Assembly: GCA_905147135.1 (NCBI GenBank)
Contig: LR990067.1
Location: forward strand, 3,472,001-3,536,000
DNA length: 64,000 bases
Direction: 5' to 3'
Origin: Blastobasis lacticolella
Taxonomy: Eukaryota > Arthropoda > Insecta > Lepidoptera > Blastobasidae
Shown here: positions 10,746 through 22,204 of the stretch, piece by piece
Layout of the letters: each line of letters starts with the position of its first letter
Position numbering within the stretch: the stretch's first letter is position 1
Notes under the pieces: generated by a model
Seen by the model: only the letters and a program-made list of their open reading frames with translations
Databases searched by the model: none
Told to the model about the DNA's origin: nothing
Translations under genes and position numbers: made by a program

Positions 10746-11397
10746 TCTCTTTTACACTCATGTTAAGTTGCATGATTTAGAAAGGCTATAGGGGCTCTAG
10801 ACTAGAAGGGACTCAGAAAAATAAACAACAATTAAAACTAAGTATAAGATTAAATTCCAAACCAAAAAACTTTTTAAATTTTACATCTACAAACTACAAC
10901 CAAACTGGGGTGCAGTTTACGCCGAGACCCGAGACAGCTCCAACCCAATCCTTGACACCCATTTAGATCTCAAGTTTTTGTCGGTTATTAACGTAATATT
11001 GAACTTGGCTCCTATTTTCACAAGCTTTTATTTAACTAGCAATGTTTGTAACTACGTTTGTATGTTCAGGGGCAAATCTTGCAAGTATAATTTGACCTAA
11101 ATCACGGTGTTCAATTGCTGACATCTGGTATACCTATGTAATTTTGATGACAATGCCTTAATATGGTACCATGTAGCTTGTCTGACGATGGCGTCGGAAG
11201 GTGGCCATAGGAACTAATGAACGCAATAAGATAACACCATCCTGTTAAAGCTCTTTGGAATGTTTTTTTTTTTATGTGTGCTTTTTGCGAACATGCGATC
11301 AGTCCTTAGACTATAAGCAGTTGTTATCAACGATGGCATGGCATGTTAGGCTATCCCTTCCAGTGTTGGGTTGCCTTTATTAGCTACATAAGACAGG
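10746..11397. other. Intergenic DNA, partly shared with the B3 upstream flank
   Basis: No gene seen. Around 10,900-10,990 the sequence (GGGGTGCAGTTTACGCC..., CATTTAGATCTCAAG) resembles 20,470-20,530, consistent with one duplicated block holding pairs 2 and 3. Confidence 0.45.
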
Positions 11398-11935
11398 TCA
11401 TATTATGTTATCCCATAAGTGCAGCCTCTTCAGGCGCCTTATTTTAGGTGGTTCTTTCAACATTTGGGCAAGTTTGTTTTGGTGAGATCTGATCCTTTTC
11501 CAGTAGCTCCTTGTTAGATTATTTATTTCCTCACGGACTGTGGGTACACCTAAATACTCGTGTACGTCTTCCATTCTGGTAAACCAAGGGGCGTTCACAA
11601 TCTCCTTCAGCACACAACTCTGAAACCTCTGTAGTATTCCAGTATTTGATGTTTTTGCAGTTCCCCACAACTGGATGCCATAAGTCCAGACTGGCTTCAA
11701 TATTGAGTTATAGTGACCTTGTTCTCCACTGACAGACGAGATCTCCTACCGAGCAGCCATGACAGGGATTTAAATCTGTGGTTTAACTCTTCTCGTTTCT
11801 TTTGTATGTGACATTTCCAATTTTGTTTACGGTCAAGATGGAACCCTAAATATTTCACTTCATTGTTGTGTGGCAATACTTCTTCACCCAGCTTGACTGC
11901 GTCACAGTCTCGTTTTAGTTTTTTTGTTTTTAATA
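11398..11935 (-). mobile_element. Jockey-like LINE, 5'-truncated RT C-terminus
   Basis: The minus-strand frame 11398-11700 encodes MKPVWTYGIQLWGTAKTSN, QRFQSCVLKEIVNAPWF and SYWKRIRSHQNKLAQML, the C-terminal domain typical of Jockey-clade RTs. Upstream on the same strand (11,700-11,930) a shifted frame gives KYLGFHLDR and related sequence. The fragment ends at an A-rich stretch near 11,935, where a different LINE tail (TTTTTAATAAAAAAAATCTTT) begins. Confidence 0.8.
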
Positions 11936-12490
11936 AAAAAAATCTTTATTTCTCAAATCTTTACAATGTATGAGATGAGTCATCCCCAGTAAGTAATAAA
12001 TATACTTGTGTTGGGGTGGCTCGCTCTTTCCCTTAGTTATATCTTATTTATTTTGAGATTCTACAAGCAGGTAGTTTACAATTTTACAAAATTATGTAGG
12101 TATTCCGTAACATAGAAAAATTTGCTGTACTACAATTAAATTATCTTTTATGTTAGAGTGGTGGAGTAAATTTATAATATTACAGTAATAAAGAAGGTAA
12201 AAGGTCTTAATGAGTATTATACCCCTAGGTGATATCGAGTCCTGATGTTGATGACGGAAGGAATTGCAATTTGGAATAGTCTTGATGAGTAGATTTCTAT
12301 ACTATATGTATAAGTTTGTTATGAAAATATATTTTTCATTTCAGAACCTTACAGCTAAATACTATAACAAATAATTTGTAACTGGACTCATTAAACATGA
12401 TTAAGAAGACACAAGTATTTAATTTATCGAAACGAAAACGAGTACTTAATAATGTCAAAAATTTATTTAGTTCTTAAGGGTAAATTACAT
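11936..12490. other. Intergenic DNA with probable LINE 3' tail
   Basis: The A/T-rich start and AATCTTTATTTCTCAAATC suggest the reversed 3' end of another retroelement (about 11,936-12,060). The last 150 nt are similar to the B3 3' flank (20,560-20,700), including TTTAATTTATCGAAACGAAA. No gene. Confidence 0.5.
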
Positions 12491-13238
12491 TTAGTAGATA
12501 GAACTGCAACCGCAGCTAGCGCGACCAGGTGCCGGGTGCAGCGACAGAGCAGCGAAGTCTGGAGCAGCGGCCCAGGAAGGTGCAGCTAAGGGAGCAGTGG
12601 CCAGGGAGGCAGCAGACAAGGGGGCAGCGGACCAAGGAGCGGCGGCCGTGGGGGCGTTAGACCAATAACCGACGGCCAGGCGAGCGGCGGGCAAGGGACC
12701 AGCGTAAGCGGGGGCGGCGTAGGCGGGCGCGGCGCTCTCGCTAATGATTTCCACGCGGCCGTCGCCGCAGCTGTAGTCGGCGCCGGCGAAGCCGCTGGTC
12801 GCCATGTTGCCCTCCAGAGCCACGGTGGCCAGGAACGGCAGCTCGCCTATAACGGCTATGGGGCCCTCGATCGCGTTATCGGAGCGCACGGAGATGCCGC
12901 TGGGGGCGATGGGGGAGGCGCTGGTCACGATGAAGGCGCCGCCGCTGCTGCTGGCAATCGGCAGCGCGGCTGCGGACGACGCGACTGCAGAGAGCCAACC
13001 GGCGCCGCAGGGCCCGGAGGGCGCGGCTACCGCCACTGCCGCTGGCGCTGCGAGCTTAGCCGAGCCGATACACGAGCCGACTGACACCTGGACATAAAGA
13101 GTGATATGATTGATCAACGCTCCTTAACTTAACAACCCTCTTGATAAGTTATAAATGATCTTTGTATTTGAGGAATATAAAATTTACCTGAACCAAAAGC
13201 GCAGAAGCGCAGAGAGCGAGGATGATTTTAGCGGCCAT
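12491..13238 (-). CDS. Chorion class B protein, gene B2
   Basis: Exons 13188-13238 (MAAKIILALCASALLVQ) and 12491-13087, with a 100-nt phase-0 intron and CAG acceptor. At 215 residues this is the longest B protein here. The extra length is in the right arm, which has many AAP-containing units and a distinctive end, APGRASCGCSSIY, shared only with B3. The central domain has an RSDNAIEGP variant of the usual RSENAIEGP. The left arm contains PCGAGW. PolyA signal at 12462-12467 on the minus strand. Divergent partner of A2. Confidence 0.95.
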
Positions 13239-13576
13239 TGTTGATGTTTGATGTGAGCAATGAATTCACAATGTAGACCTGGCGGTAACATTGGACTTTT
13301 ATATGACTAGCTATTGCAATGTATTACGGTGCGTTATCATATTTTGTAATGTTTTTAGATTGCGAAGACATGCCTTGCAATGGTATTAGGTCAATAGTAT
13401 TAGGTCGGATTGTATGACGTGACTTATCAGTAATTACAAAAATTTAATAATGTTTTTTTAATGGAAGTTGCGGGCCCACATATATATAGATATGAATAAA
13501 ATGTATAAATAGAGTGGTCGGTGCTCAACAAATCATTCTGCATTCAGCCGTCACTGAGTACTTACTTCAAATCATC
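13239..13576. promoter_or_regulatory. Shared bidirectional chorion promoter, pair 2
   Basis: B2 TATA at 13296-13303 (minus) and A2 TATAAATA at 13504-13511. C/EBP-like ATTGCGAAG at 13359-13367, ACGTGA (TCACGT reversed) at 13417-13422 and TTATCA at 13424-13429. All sites keep the order and spacing of pair 1, although the A-proximal part (13,440-13,500) has diverged. Confidence 0.85.
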
Positions 13577-14023
13577 ATGTCAAGATTCGTGTTTCTGTCA
13601 GTCTGTTTTGCGGCGTGCCTGATGCAGGCGGTGTTCGGGCAGTACAGCTCTTGCGGCTGCGGCAGCGGATTGGCGAGCGAAGCCGCGAGCGGTTGGCCCG
13701 CGACGTCGTACAGCGCTGTGAGAGAGTGGCCTGCAGCGACGTACAGCGCCCCGATCGGGTTGCCAACGGCGACGTACGGCGTGGCCGGCAGCCTGGTGGG
13801 CCCCGCCCTCAGCCCCGGCATCTTACCTGAAGCATATACCGCCACCGGCACTGGCCAAGTGGCCGCGGCTGGCGAGATGTCGGTCGTCGGCTCCACCCTC
13901 GTCGCCGGCCGAGTGCCGGTATCCGGCGCCGTGATATTCGAAGGCAACGTGCCGGCCGCCGGCTCCGTGTCTATCTCTGGCCACTGCGGCTGCAGCTGCA
14001 ATGACAATCTTATCTACTACTGA
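13577..14023 (+). CDS. Chorion class A protein, gene A2 (intronless)
   Basis: 148 residues, starting at the ATG that opens MSRFVFLSVCFAACLMQAVFG. Three Tyr-containing arm units are present (TSYSAVREWP, ATYSAPIGLP, ATYGVAGSLV). The central domain ends GSVSISGHCGCSC, followed by NDNLIYY, where the other copies have NDDRIYY. PolyA signal at 14058-14063. It is one of the least altered class A copies. Confidence 0.95.
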   Translation: MSRFVFLSVCFAACLMQAVFGQYSSCGCGSGLASEAASGWPATSYSAVREWPAATYSAPIGLPTATYGVAGSLVGPALSPGILPEAYTATGTGQVAAAGEMSVVGSTLVAGRVPVSGAVIFEGNVPAAGSVSISGHCGCSCNDNLIYY

Positions 14024-14099
14024 ATGGACACATTTGAGTGAACTCTTTTGTTGCGGAAATAAATATCAAATATGATACACATCTTATTATTTTATTTGC

Positions 14100-14671
14100 G
14101 AGAAATACCATTTACTGAACTCGTACAACATTCTTATGTACTATTTCTCACAGGCAGTTCAAATATATATGAGTACTAGCGGACCCGACAGACGTTGTCC
14201 TGTCTACACGTCTTTAATTTGAAAATTTCAAACTTTTTTTAATAAGCTAAAACATTCTGGACCATTTTGAATCTAATTGAATCTAATCAAAATTGTGAAT
14301 CTAAACCATTCCCAGATCCCCTTGAACACACACAAAAAATTTCATCAAAATCGGTCCAGTCGTTTGAGAGAAGTTCAGTGACATACACACTCACAGAAGA
14401 ATTATATATATAACTAGTGGACCCGGCGCGACTTCGTACGCGTACACCTATTTTACCCTTACCTACCCTTTTTTTCTTACTTAAAAACCTTCCTCTTGAA
14501 TCACTCTATCTATTAAAAAAAACCGCATCAAAATCCGTTGCGTAGTTTCAAAGATTTAAGCATACAAAGGGACATAGGGACAGAGAAAGCGACTTTGTTT
14601 TATACTATGTAGTGAAGATTGTGATGTCAAAATAAATAATGTCTATGTCTATGTGTATGTCTATATAGTGA
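14100..14671 (+). repeat. Two adjacent copies of a lepidopteran interspersed repeat
   Basis: Copy one begins near 14,174 with ACTAGCGGACCCGACAGACG; copy two near 14,415 with ACTAGTGGACCCGGCGCGAC. Both run into sequence with AAAATC-G motifs and GTTGCGTAGTTTCAAAGAT or its equivalent, and end near a CTATGTAGTG-like tail. A third copy is at 47,700-47,895. The GGACCCGRCRNGACNT start is a widely seen repeat signature in Lepidoptera; class uncertain. Confidence 0.6.
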
Positions 14672-14775
14672 GCTGTAAAAATATATACACTTTACGTTTC
14701 ACGTGGCTATCACAACTCTATTACGCGACCATTATACCACAGACCTACAAAATTAAGAAATTGAATGACAATCTC
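14672..14775 (+). repeat. Second copy of the 9461-9580 dispersed repeat
   Basis: Shares AAAAATATATACACTTTACG and the end AAATTGAATGACAATC with the copy near 9.5 kb. Same orientation. Family unknown. Confidence 0.6.
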
Positions 14776-14779
14776 CTGT

Positions 14780-15345
14780 ATATTTCGACATCGTTAGAAA
14801 TTTGTCTCTCACTTGGGAAAATGGGGGGGCAAGCGGTACATCTCAAGGCAGTCGCGTCAGTTGAATCGAGCACAAGTCCGATCTTGCATGGAGTACAGCT
14901 GCCACCTCTGGGATGGACCAACTGGCTGCTGTGGATTCGGTGGAAAAACGTTATTTTGTGATTCACAGTTGATTGAAGCCAATCTGTAGAACCTCGAGAA
15001 TCATCGCAGGTTTGCGCATTTGTCGGTCTTTTACAGATTGCATTACGGAGAGTGTGCGAAGCAGTTGCATGACCTCATTCCGCCGGTCCCTTTCCGCTAT
15101 CTGGAGACACGATCCGGGCGAGCGCCTTTCCTTATGTTGTGGATTTTCCAGCATGAATCGCTTTAGTTTAATCTTTATAATGTATACGGCCAAAGAATGG
15201 TTACCTGCGAACGTGATCCCTGATCATTATCATCTGGACACCATCAAGGCTAGAGTGAATAGACTGTTCCTAGACGGGCATGCTCCAGCTTCAGCCGCAT
15301 CTTCACTTACTACCAGGTGAGATGGCGGTCATATGCCTGGCAAGT
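14780..15345 (+). mobile_element. LINE 3'-terminal fragment (RT C-terminus)
   Basis: A plus-strand frame (14973-15320) encodes RICRSFTDCITESVRSSC, AKEWLPANVIPDHYHLD and [16 protein letters not shown], a LINE RT C-terminal segment. It ends just before CAGGTGAGATGGCGGTCATA. The same element occurs on the minus strand at 22,430-22,860 and as a small insertion at 61,243-61,424. The frame is decayed upstream. Confidence 0.75.
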
Positions 15346-15715
15346 CTACCAAAAAAAAATGTTTAATTTAAAATAAACCAATGACTGAGCGAGCGCAGCG
15401 AACTTTCGCTTGGAAGTTGTGGTATATTGACTCCTATGCAAGCGCGACGCTCTCTCATATTTAGATTGTTGAAGCCGTTCAATCCGTGTAAACAATTCGT
15501 ATTTTAAGGGCCAATATACCCAAAATTCCCAGTCGATTCAGCCCAGGCCTTTTGAGCCAAAATTTGAGAACTTTCGAGCTCACTACGCTCGCTTATTTTT
15601 CAATTTATGTTCATTTTATTACGAACATCATAAATTCTATAATATTACGAATATATATAATATTACGAATCATCATCACTACGCGCGAACGCAACAGCGG
15701 TCGGGTGCAGAAAAA
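15346..15715. other. Probable 5' UTR of the following LINE and intergenic DNA
   Basis: No separate gene seen. The segment just before 15,716 (GCGCGAACGCAACAGCGG) may be the LINE leader. Confidence 0.35.
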
Positions 15716-18225
15716 ATGGCTAACGAAACTTTAAAGTGCATGCAGTGCAATATTGTAATAAATGAGCTATTATGTTTTGTTCAGAACAAGATTGATGTGA
15801 TGGACGAAGAAAGTTTAATTAGACTGTGCATAAGTGGCTTTTCTTCTGAGGAAATTAGTACAGCAAAGGAATTGTTGTTCACGTCTATATCTACCTCCGT
15901 CCGAAATGTGTCACGGCGTAAGAATAAGGAGCAAAAGGAGTCGAAAGACATAATTACTGCTTCAAAGAACACGGATCCGGATAAAACCCCCATATTTGTG
16001 GCGAGAGAGCTGCATAAATTGTCGCCGATCACTTTTGATCACATAGATGTCACTAGGTTATTGAAAGAAATGGTTGTATTGCAGTCGCAAGTGAAAGACA
16101 TAAGAAGCACCTACGTAACTACGCACCAAATAGATAGTGTCATATCAGAAATTAATGAAAGTTAAATGTGTTTCTTTATTTTATTTATTTAACATTTATT
16201 GTGAACAATAAATTGTATACAAAATAGACATACAGAAAAAAATCACAACAGGTACAGCTTATTTCTAAAGAAATATCTTCCAGCCGACCAACGGAAGAGA
16301 GAGGGCAAAATCGAGAGGCAGATGGCGTGCACCTTAAATTTACTTACCTACAATAATACAACTAAATATAAATACTAACACCATACATAACAGTACATAA
16401 TACATACATATGTACACACATTCAAATATAACTAATATAAATATTTAACGAATATGAACAAAAGAATAAATAAAGTAAAGGGTGGAGGTAGTTGCCTATT
16501 GGATAGCGGACCGATCGGAATTTTAAATATCTCAAACACCAGTGCAAATACGCCCGACAAAGCAGTAGTGCGCGATTTGCGACCTTCGCCCTTGAGCCCA
16601 GCGAATGATTTGCGGCGGGGAGGACTCGTCGAGTTTTTGCTTGGCGATAAGTGCAAGTTGTCAGCGGCACACGATCAGCTGTGTTATATGCCTACTGATG
16701 ACGCGGTCGCGGCACCGATACCTACCGTGCGGCCGAGCCGGGTAACAGAAGAACAGCTGAGTGACTTGCGTGCCTACTGTATGGACAATGTAAATAAAAG
16801 TACTACGTCTATGGCGGAGATAATTGCCCGGGGAGACGAGTGGAAGACGGAAGATTCTAATCGCGAATGGACTTTAGTGAATAAGAAAAATAGAAACAGA
16901 ATAGAGAGTGTGCACGGAAAATCTATAGTTTCGGAGGGTGATCGATTTAGGCCAGCTGATTCGAAAGTAGCTGTGTTTGTGTCGAATGTTCATACGGATA
17001 CGTCTGAAAAAGACATATCAGAATACATATACGGGAAAGCGGATCAAGCTGCATGATGCCCAGGTTGGATTCTGAATTGGGTTATCAACTGAAACTGCCA
17101 TATTGAGTTTGAAGCATACTGTCAAGTACTACGCAGATAGACGGACACCAGTCTATGCATGTTTTATGGACCTTTCAAAGGCATTCGACTTGGTGTCTAC
17201 TATGGTCGAAGCTTAAAGACGAGAAGGTGCCGCCGGAGTTGATACCGATTCTGCGGTTTTGGTATCTTAATCAAGAGAACCGTGTGAAGTGGGGAGGCGT
17301 CCTTTCGGAAGCCTACAGGCTGGAAAGCGGGGTGAGACAGGGTGGGTTGAGCTCACCTCTACTTTTCAGTCTGTATGTGAATGCACTGATTGAGCGGCTC
17401 AGTGGCATGCATGTCGGATGCTATGTTGATGGAGTTTATTTTAACAATATCAGCTACGCAGATGACATGGTGTTGCTGGCTCCCTCAATCAGTGCACTCA
17501 GGCAGCTTATCCGGGTCTGTGAGTTGTATACGGCCGGGAACGGTCTTCTTTACAACACCAGAAAGACCGAGTTTATGATTTTTAAAGCTGGGACCAAAAG
17601 CCCAACTTCCATACCTCCCATCGTTCTAAATGGACAGCCCAATTTTAATATCTGGGCCATCTGGTAACGGACGACTTGAAGGATGAGGAGGATATGGAGA
17701 GGGAACGCAGGGCGTTGTCGGTCCGGGCAAACATACTGGCTCGTAGGTTCGCACGATGTACAGACGCAGTCAAAGTATTGCTATTTAAAGCGTACTACAC
17801 ATCACTGTACTCGGCGAGTCTATGGGTCCGGTATACGCAACGGGTCTATAACGCGCTGCGGGTCCAGTACAACAATGCATTTAGGGTGCTGTTACGGCTG
17901 CCGCGTTTCTGCAGTCCGCCAGCTATGTTTGCCGAGGCGCGCACGGACGGTTTGGATGCCACCTGGCGCAAGAAAACTGAGTCGCTAGTGAGCAGAGTGC
18001 GCGCCAGCAGTAACAGCCTCCTGAAATGTATAGCTGACAAATTAGATAGTCCTGTCATGAAGGTACTCACGCAGCGGACGCTATCTAGGCTTAAAATATT
18101 GTATTAGAAAATAATTAAATTAATAATTTTATGACATAGGTATTATAAATTTTGCTAACATAGACTAAGATTTACTAACAACAAATGGACCACTGTTGTC
18201 TCGTCAATAAAGATATTATTGTAAA
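15716..18225 (+). mobile_element. CR1-like LINE, internally deleted and interrupted
   Basis: ORF1 starts at the ATG at 15716 (MANETLKCMQCNIVINELLC) and is open to 16165. An unrelated LINE tail interrupts it (16,170-16,450). ORF1-like sequence resumes at about 16,454-17,056 (EWTLVNKKNRNR, KVAVFVSNVHTDTSEKDISE). Near 17,057 the sequence jumps directly to RT, so the endonuclease and the RT N-terminus are deleted. The RT part has YACFMDLSKAFDLV, GVRQGGLSSPLLFSLYVNAL and the catalytic ISYADDMVLLAP. A frameshift near 17,667 precedes the C-terminal frame (17,676-18,107). A likely AATAAAG end lies near 18,205. Confidence 0.85.
16170..16450 (-). mobile_element. LINE 3' tail nested in the CR1-like LINE
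   Basis: Minus-strand 3' end of a retroelement: ATTTATTTAACATTTATTGT at the left is the reversed AATAAA-rich tail, followed by AAGAAATATCTTCCAGCCGA. The same tail occurs on the plus strand at 36,710-37,160 (with an RT C-terminus) and inside the B6 intron at 51,165-51,483. Confidence 0.75.
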
Positions 18226-19000
18226 TCTTCTTCCGAGCTTCATTGATTTTGGTTATTTGTACTGCTACTGTTTTTACGAATCAAAATTCTTTGCAAATTA
18301 ATCTTGAACCCCCCAACCAATTAAAACATATTGAAAGAAAAACGCAACGATCAGAACACAAAACATAATAGTAAATAGATAAGACGTAGTAAGTAAATAT
18401 ATAAAATAAGACGTCTCAAACATTCGAGATAAGTATAACATTATTTATGTCAAAGCACGGCTAATTGAAAATTACTTATTATTGGAATTGCACATACTAT
18501 TGATAAATGATGACGAGTGTATTATTATAACATGCAGATACCTATACCTATGACTCACGCTCAATGTAGTAATCGCAATAACAACAAGATACATAGCTGT
18601 AGAGTTTGAAAAAAAAATACACATATTCAAATGGATGTAGGAGATTTACAACAATGTTCGGCAGCGATTGAGAACAGCAAATTTTTTTTACGGACAAATT
18701 CAATTAGCGCCATCTAGCCCCAAAGTAAGCAAAGCATGTGTTGTAGGTGTTAGATAAATGATAAACTAAAGAAAGATCTTTATTCTTTATTGTACACAAA
18801 CATGGCATAATGATACAGTACAGTAACAACGATGTACAAAGGCGAGCTTAACTCATACAATTATAGATACTACACCCATACCCGTAACAGACATAAAAAT
18901 TCGTAATTTCAATTTCTGCTCGGCCGAGAATCGAGCCCGGGACTTTTGCATTTCAGTCCAGAATATTAACCAACTGAAACACTCAAGGGCCTAATTCTCG
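18226..19000 (-). mobile_element. Duplicated block with interrupted tRNA-like SINE (family 2)
   Basis: 18,440-18,995 matches 10,240-10,745. Within it a LINE-tail-like insertion (AAGATCTTTATTCTTTATTG, about 18,780-18,880) splits the SINE; the reversed B-box CCGAGAATCGAGCCC follows at about 18,925. The first 200 nt of this entry show nothing recognisable. Confidence 0.65.
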
Positions 19001-19164
19001 TGCTGTGGAATTCGACATTTTTCTAATTAATACTTATCTATATTAAAAACGTAATATAAAAAGATTTTTGACAATAAAGGATTAGCAAAAATCGTTGAGT
19101 TTAAGTTTTTGGTTGCAGTTGTGATTCAGTGACTTTTCATAGAGTATTTGGTATTTGATATTTG

Positions 19165-19400
19165 TTGACGACCTGAGTGGTTCAGTGGTCAACAAGAGGT
19201 CACGCAAGAGGTCCCGGGCTCGATTCCCGGCCGGGCAGAAATTGAAATGATGAATTTTAATTTCTGTTACGGGTGTTATATGTATGTATTTAAAAGTATA
19301 TAAGTAGTTTATCAGTTATCTAGCACCCATAACACAAGCTTTGCTTACTTTGGGGCTAGATGGCGCTGTGTGAATTTGTCCACGATTATTTAGCTATTTA
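19165..19400 (+). mobile_element. tRNA-derived SINE (family 2), plus-strand copy
   Basis: Begins with a tRNA-like head (GACGACCTGAGTGGTTCAGT as A-box region, GGGCTCGATTCCCGG as B-box). It continues through GGGTGTTATATG and ends with TTACTTTGGGGCTAGATGGC. Only 170 nt separate it from the opposite-strand copy, forming a loose inverted pair. Confidence 0.75.
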
Positions 19401-20706
19401 TTTAATTTTATTTATTTGTCGCTTGAGAAAATTGCAAATTCTAATGTCGAAAGCGCGCAAATCCCTTCCCGTCGCCATTTGTCACGCTCACCGACCGATA
19501 TCTCATCTGCACAACCAAACAGCATCTTGCAAAGTTCCGACAAACAAACCAAAACATAAACATTACTTGTAACTGGCTACAACAAAAATGCATATGACCA
19601 ATGGAGAAAGATGCACAGACCAAACATATGGCTCTACAACTGTAACGCCGAGTGCTTAATTCGCTAAGTATGCACGGATCAAGTTACCGACGCGATAATA
19701 AACATGGCTGGTCTGCTTGCCCTAGGTCAGGACTGCATTCTACAATACGAAGATACGATTTATTTGTAGAAGTAAAACCAAGACAGGTCTAACTTTAGAT
19801 GTACCTACTATTGATTTATCGAATATCATGCTGAATACAAAAATATGTTTGTAAATTTTGTAAATTTGCTCAAATGTTTGTTAAATATTTTTTAATTTGC
19901 TACTTAGTTTAGTTAGTGTTTATGTGTATTTTCTATGTTTTTGTACCGCCCTGAATTTGTCAGCTCCATACCATCAGCTTTTAAGGTTGACTGGTAGATA
20001 AAGCTATGAAGCTTTAAGTCCGCCGTTGTACGTAACAGTGCATAAAGTTAAAATAAATAAATAAAAAGTACGAAAACGTCTCAACTAGACGCGACAGAAG
20101 CGCACTAATCTAAAATGAGTTCTTTATTGATGGAGGGTGTTGCCGTTTTTGGCATCACAGAAAACATATTTTAAAATGAACGCTGAACAGCTGAATAACA
20201 TCAACAACAGATAGAATTGCAGGAAATAAATGCACAATATATACAATATTCGAGCCACAACTATCCCAAACCTGTTACTAGAAGAAACCTTTATAACCTT
20301 TGATTAGGTATTAAAAAATTGTATATTTTGATTTTTTATGTTTGTAAAACTTATAACGCGAGATGACTTAGGTATCTGAGTGACTTCCCTCGGGATCATG
20401 TACGAGTCAACCGTACAGCCTACGTAATAAACTCTTTGAACTTTATGTAAGTGCTACAAGCTACCTACAAATCGGGGTGTACTCCAACCCGACCCTTGCC
20501 ACTCATTTGATCTCAAGACTTTTGTCATTTTCACATTTAAGTTCTTGGTGGGATGAAACCTTACAATAATATTTAAAAATAATTTGTATTCTCGGATTCG
20601 GCCACATTAAACTTGATTCAGTAGATACAATTATTTAATTTATCGAAACGAAAAGATAAAGCGAAATAATGTCAATAATTTATTTAGTTCTTAGGGTAAA
20701 TAACAT
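19401..20706. other. Intergenic DNA with LINE 3' tail (about 19,880-20,065)
   Basis: CCGCCCTGAATTTGTCAGCT, TTAAGTCCGCCGTTGTACG and the AAAATAAATAAATAAA end at 20,050-20,065 are a plus-strand LINE 3' UTR. The rest has no gene. The last 150 nt match the B2 3' flank. Confidence 0.55.
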
Positions 20707-21421
20707 TTAATAGATAGAACTGCAACCGCAGCTACCGCGACCGGGAGCCGGAAGCAGCGACAGCGCAGCGAAGTCAGGAGCAGCGGCCCAAGAAGGGGCA
20801 GTTAAGGGAGCGGTGGCCAGGTGGGCAGCGGACCAACGAGCGGCGGCCAAGGGGGCATTGGACCGAGGACCGACGGCCAGGGGAGCGGCGGGAAAGGGAG
20901 CAGCGTAAGCGGGGGCGGCGTAGGCGGGCGCGGCGCTCTCGCTAATGATTTCGATGCGGCCATCGCCGCAGCTGTAGTCGGCGCCGGCAAAGCCGCTGGT
21001 CGCCATGTTGCCCTCCAGAGCCACGGTGGCCAGGAAGGGCAGCTCGCCCAAAACGGCTACGGGGCCCTCGATCGCGTTCTCGGAGCGCACGGAGATGCCG
21101 CTAGGGGCGATGGAGGAGGCGCTGGTCACGATGAAGGCGCCGCCGCTGCTGCTGGCGATCGGCAGCGCGACTGCAGAGGGCCAGTCGGTGCCGCAGCGCA
21201 CGGGGGGCGCGTCTACCGCCAATGTCGCTGGGGCGGCGAGCTTAGCAGAGCCGATGCACGAGCCGACTGACACCTGGATATAAAGAGTGATATGATTGAT
21301 CAATGCTCCGTAACTAAATAAAACCTCTTACTGAGTATTGATCTTTGAATTTGTGGAATATGAAATTTACCTGAACAAAAAGCGCAGAAGCGCAGAGAGC
21401 GAGGATGACTTTAGCGGCCAT
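20707..21421 (-). CDS. Chorion class B protein, gene B3
   Basis: Exons 21371-21421 (MAAKVILALCASALFVQ) and 20707-21273, with a 97-nt intron. The predicted protein is 205 residues. The right arm has the B2-like pattern (SWAAAPDFAALSLLPAPGR) and the SCGCSSIY end. The left arm is shorter than in B2 (RCGTDWPSAVALPIASSSGG). PolyA signal at 20679-20684 (minus). B2 and B3 form a sublineage distinct from the other seven B genes. Confidence 0.95.
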
Positions 21422-21757
21422 TGTTAATGTTTGATGTGAGCGATGAATTCACAATGTAGACCTGGAGGTAACATTGGACTTTTATATGGCTGCCTATTGC
21501 AATGTATAATAGTGCGTTATCTTATTTTGTAATGTACTTAGATTGCGAAGACATGCCTTGCAATGGTATTAGGTCAATAGTATTAGGTCGGATTGTATGA
21601 CGTGACTTATCAGTAATTACAGAAATTTTATAATTTATAATTTTCATTGAAGTTGCTAGCATACATATCTATATTAATAAAATGTATAAATAGAGTGGTC
21701 GGTGCTCAAAATATCATTCTGCATTCAGCCGTCGTTGAGTACTTACTTCAAATCATC
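21422..21757. promoter_or_regulatory. Shared bidirectional chorion promoter, pair 3
   Basis: B3 TATA at 21479-21486 (minus), A3 TATAAATA at 21685-21692, ATTGCGAAG at 21542-21550, ACGTGA at 21600-21605 and TTATCA at 21607-21612. Two AGGTC half-sites lie between the C/EBP-like and TCACGT sites. Confidence 0.85.
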
Positions 21758-22204
21758 ATGTCAAGATTCGTGTTCCTGTCAATGGGTTTGGCGGCGTGCC
21801 TGATGCAGGCGGTGTTCGGGCAGTACAGCTCTTGCGGCTGCGGCAGCGAATTGGCGAGCGGCGCCGCGAGCGGTTGGCCCGCGACGACGTACAGCGCTGT
21901 GAGAGAGTGGCCTGCAGCGACGTACAGCGCCCCGATCGGGATGCCAACGGCAACGTACGGAGCGGCCGGCAGCCTGGCGGGCCCCGCCTTCAGCCACGGC
22001 ATCTTGCCTGAAGCATACACCGCCACCGGCACCGGCCAAGTGGCCGCGGCTGGCGAGATGTCGGTCGTCGGCTCCACCCTCGTCGCCGGCCGAGTGCCGG
22101 TGTCTGGCGCCGCGATATTCGAAGGCAACGTGCCGGCCGCCGGCTCCGTGTCTATCTCTGGCCGCTGCGGCTGCATCCGCTACGATGACGGTATCTACTA
22201 CTGA
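21758..22204 (+). CDS. Chorion class A protein, gene A3 (intronless, altered C-terminus)
   Basis: 148 residues. The signal peptide reads MSRFVFLSMGLAACLMQAVFG (Cys10 replaced by Gly). The arm and central domain are as in other copies. The tail is GRCGCIRYDDGIYY instead of GRCGCSCNDDRIYY, so one conserved cysteine is lost. Just after the stop the sequence GACGGTATCTAC is repeated, suggesting a small local duplication. PolyA signal at 22230-22235. Confidence 0.94.
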   Translation: MSRFVFLSMGLAACLMQAVFGQYSSCGCGSELASGAASGWPATTYSAVREWPAATYSAPIGMPTATYGAAGSLAGPAFSHGILPEAYTATGTGQVAAAGEMSVVGSTLVAGRVPVSGAAIFEGNVPAAGSVSISGRCGCIRYDDGIYY

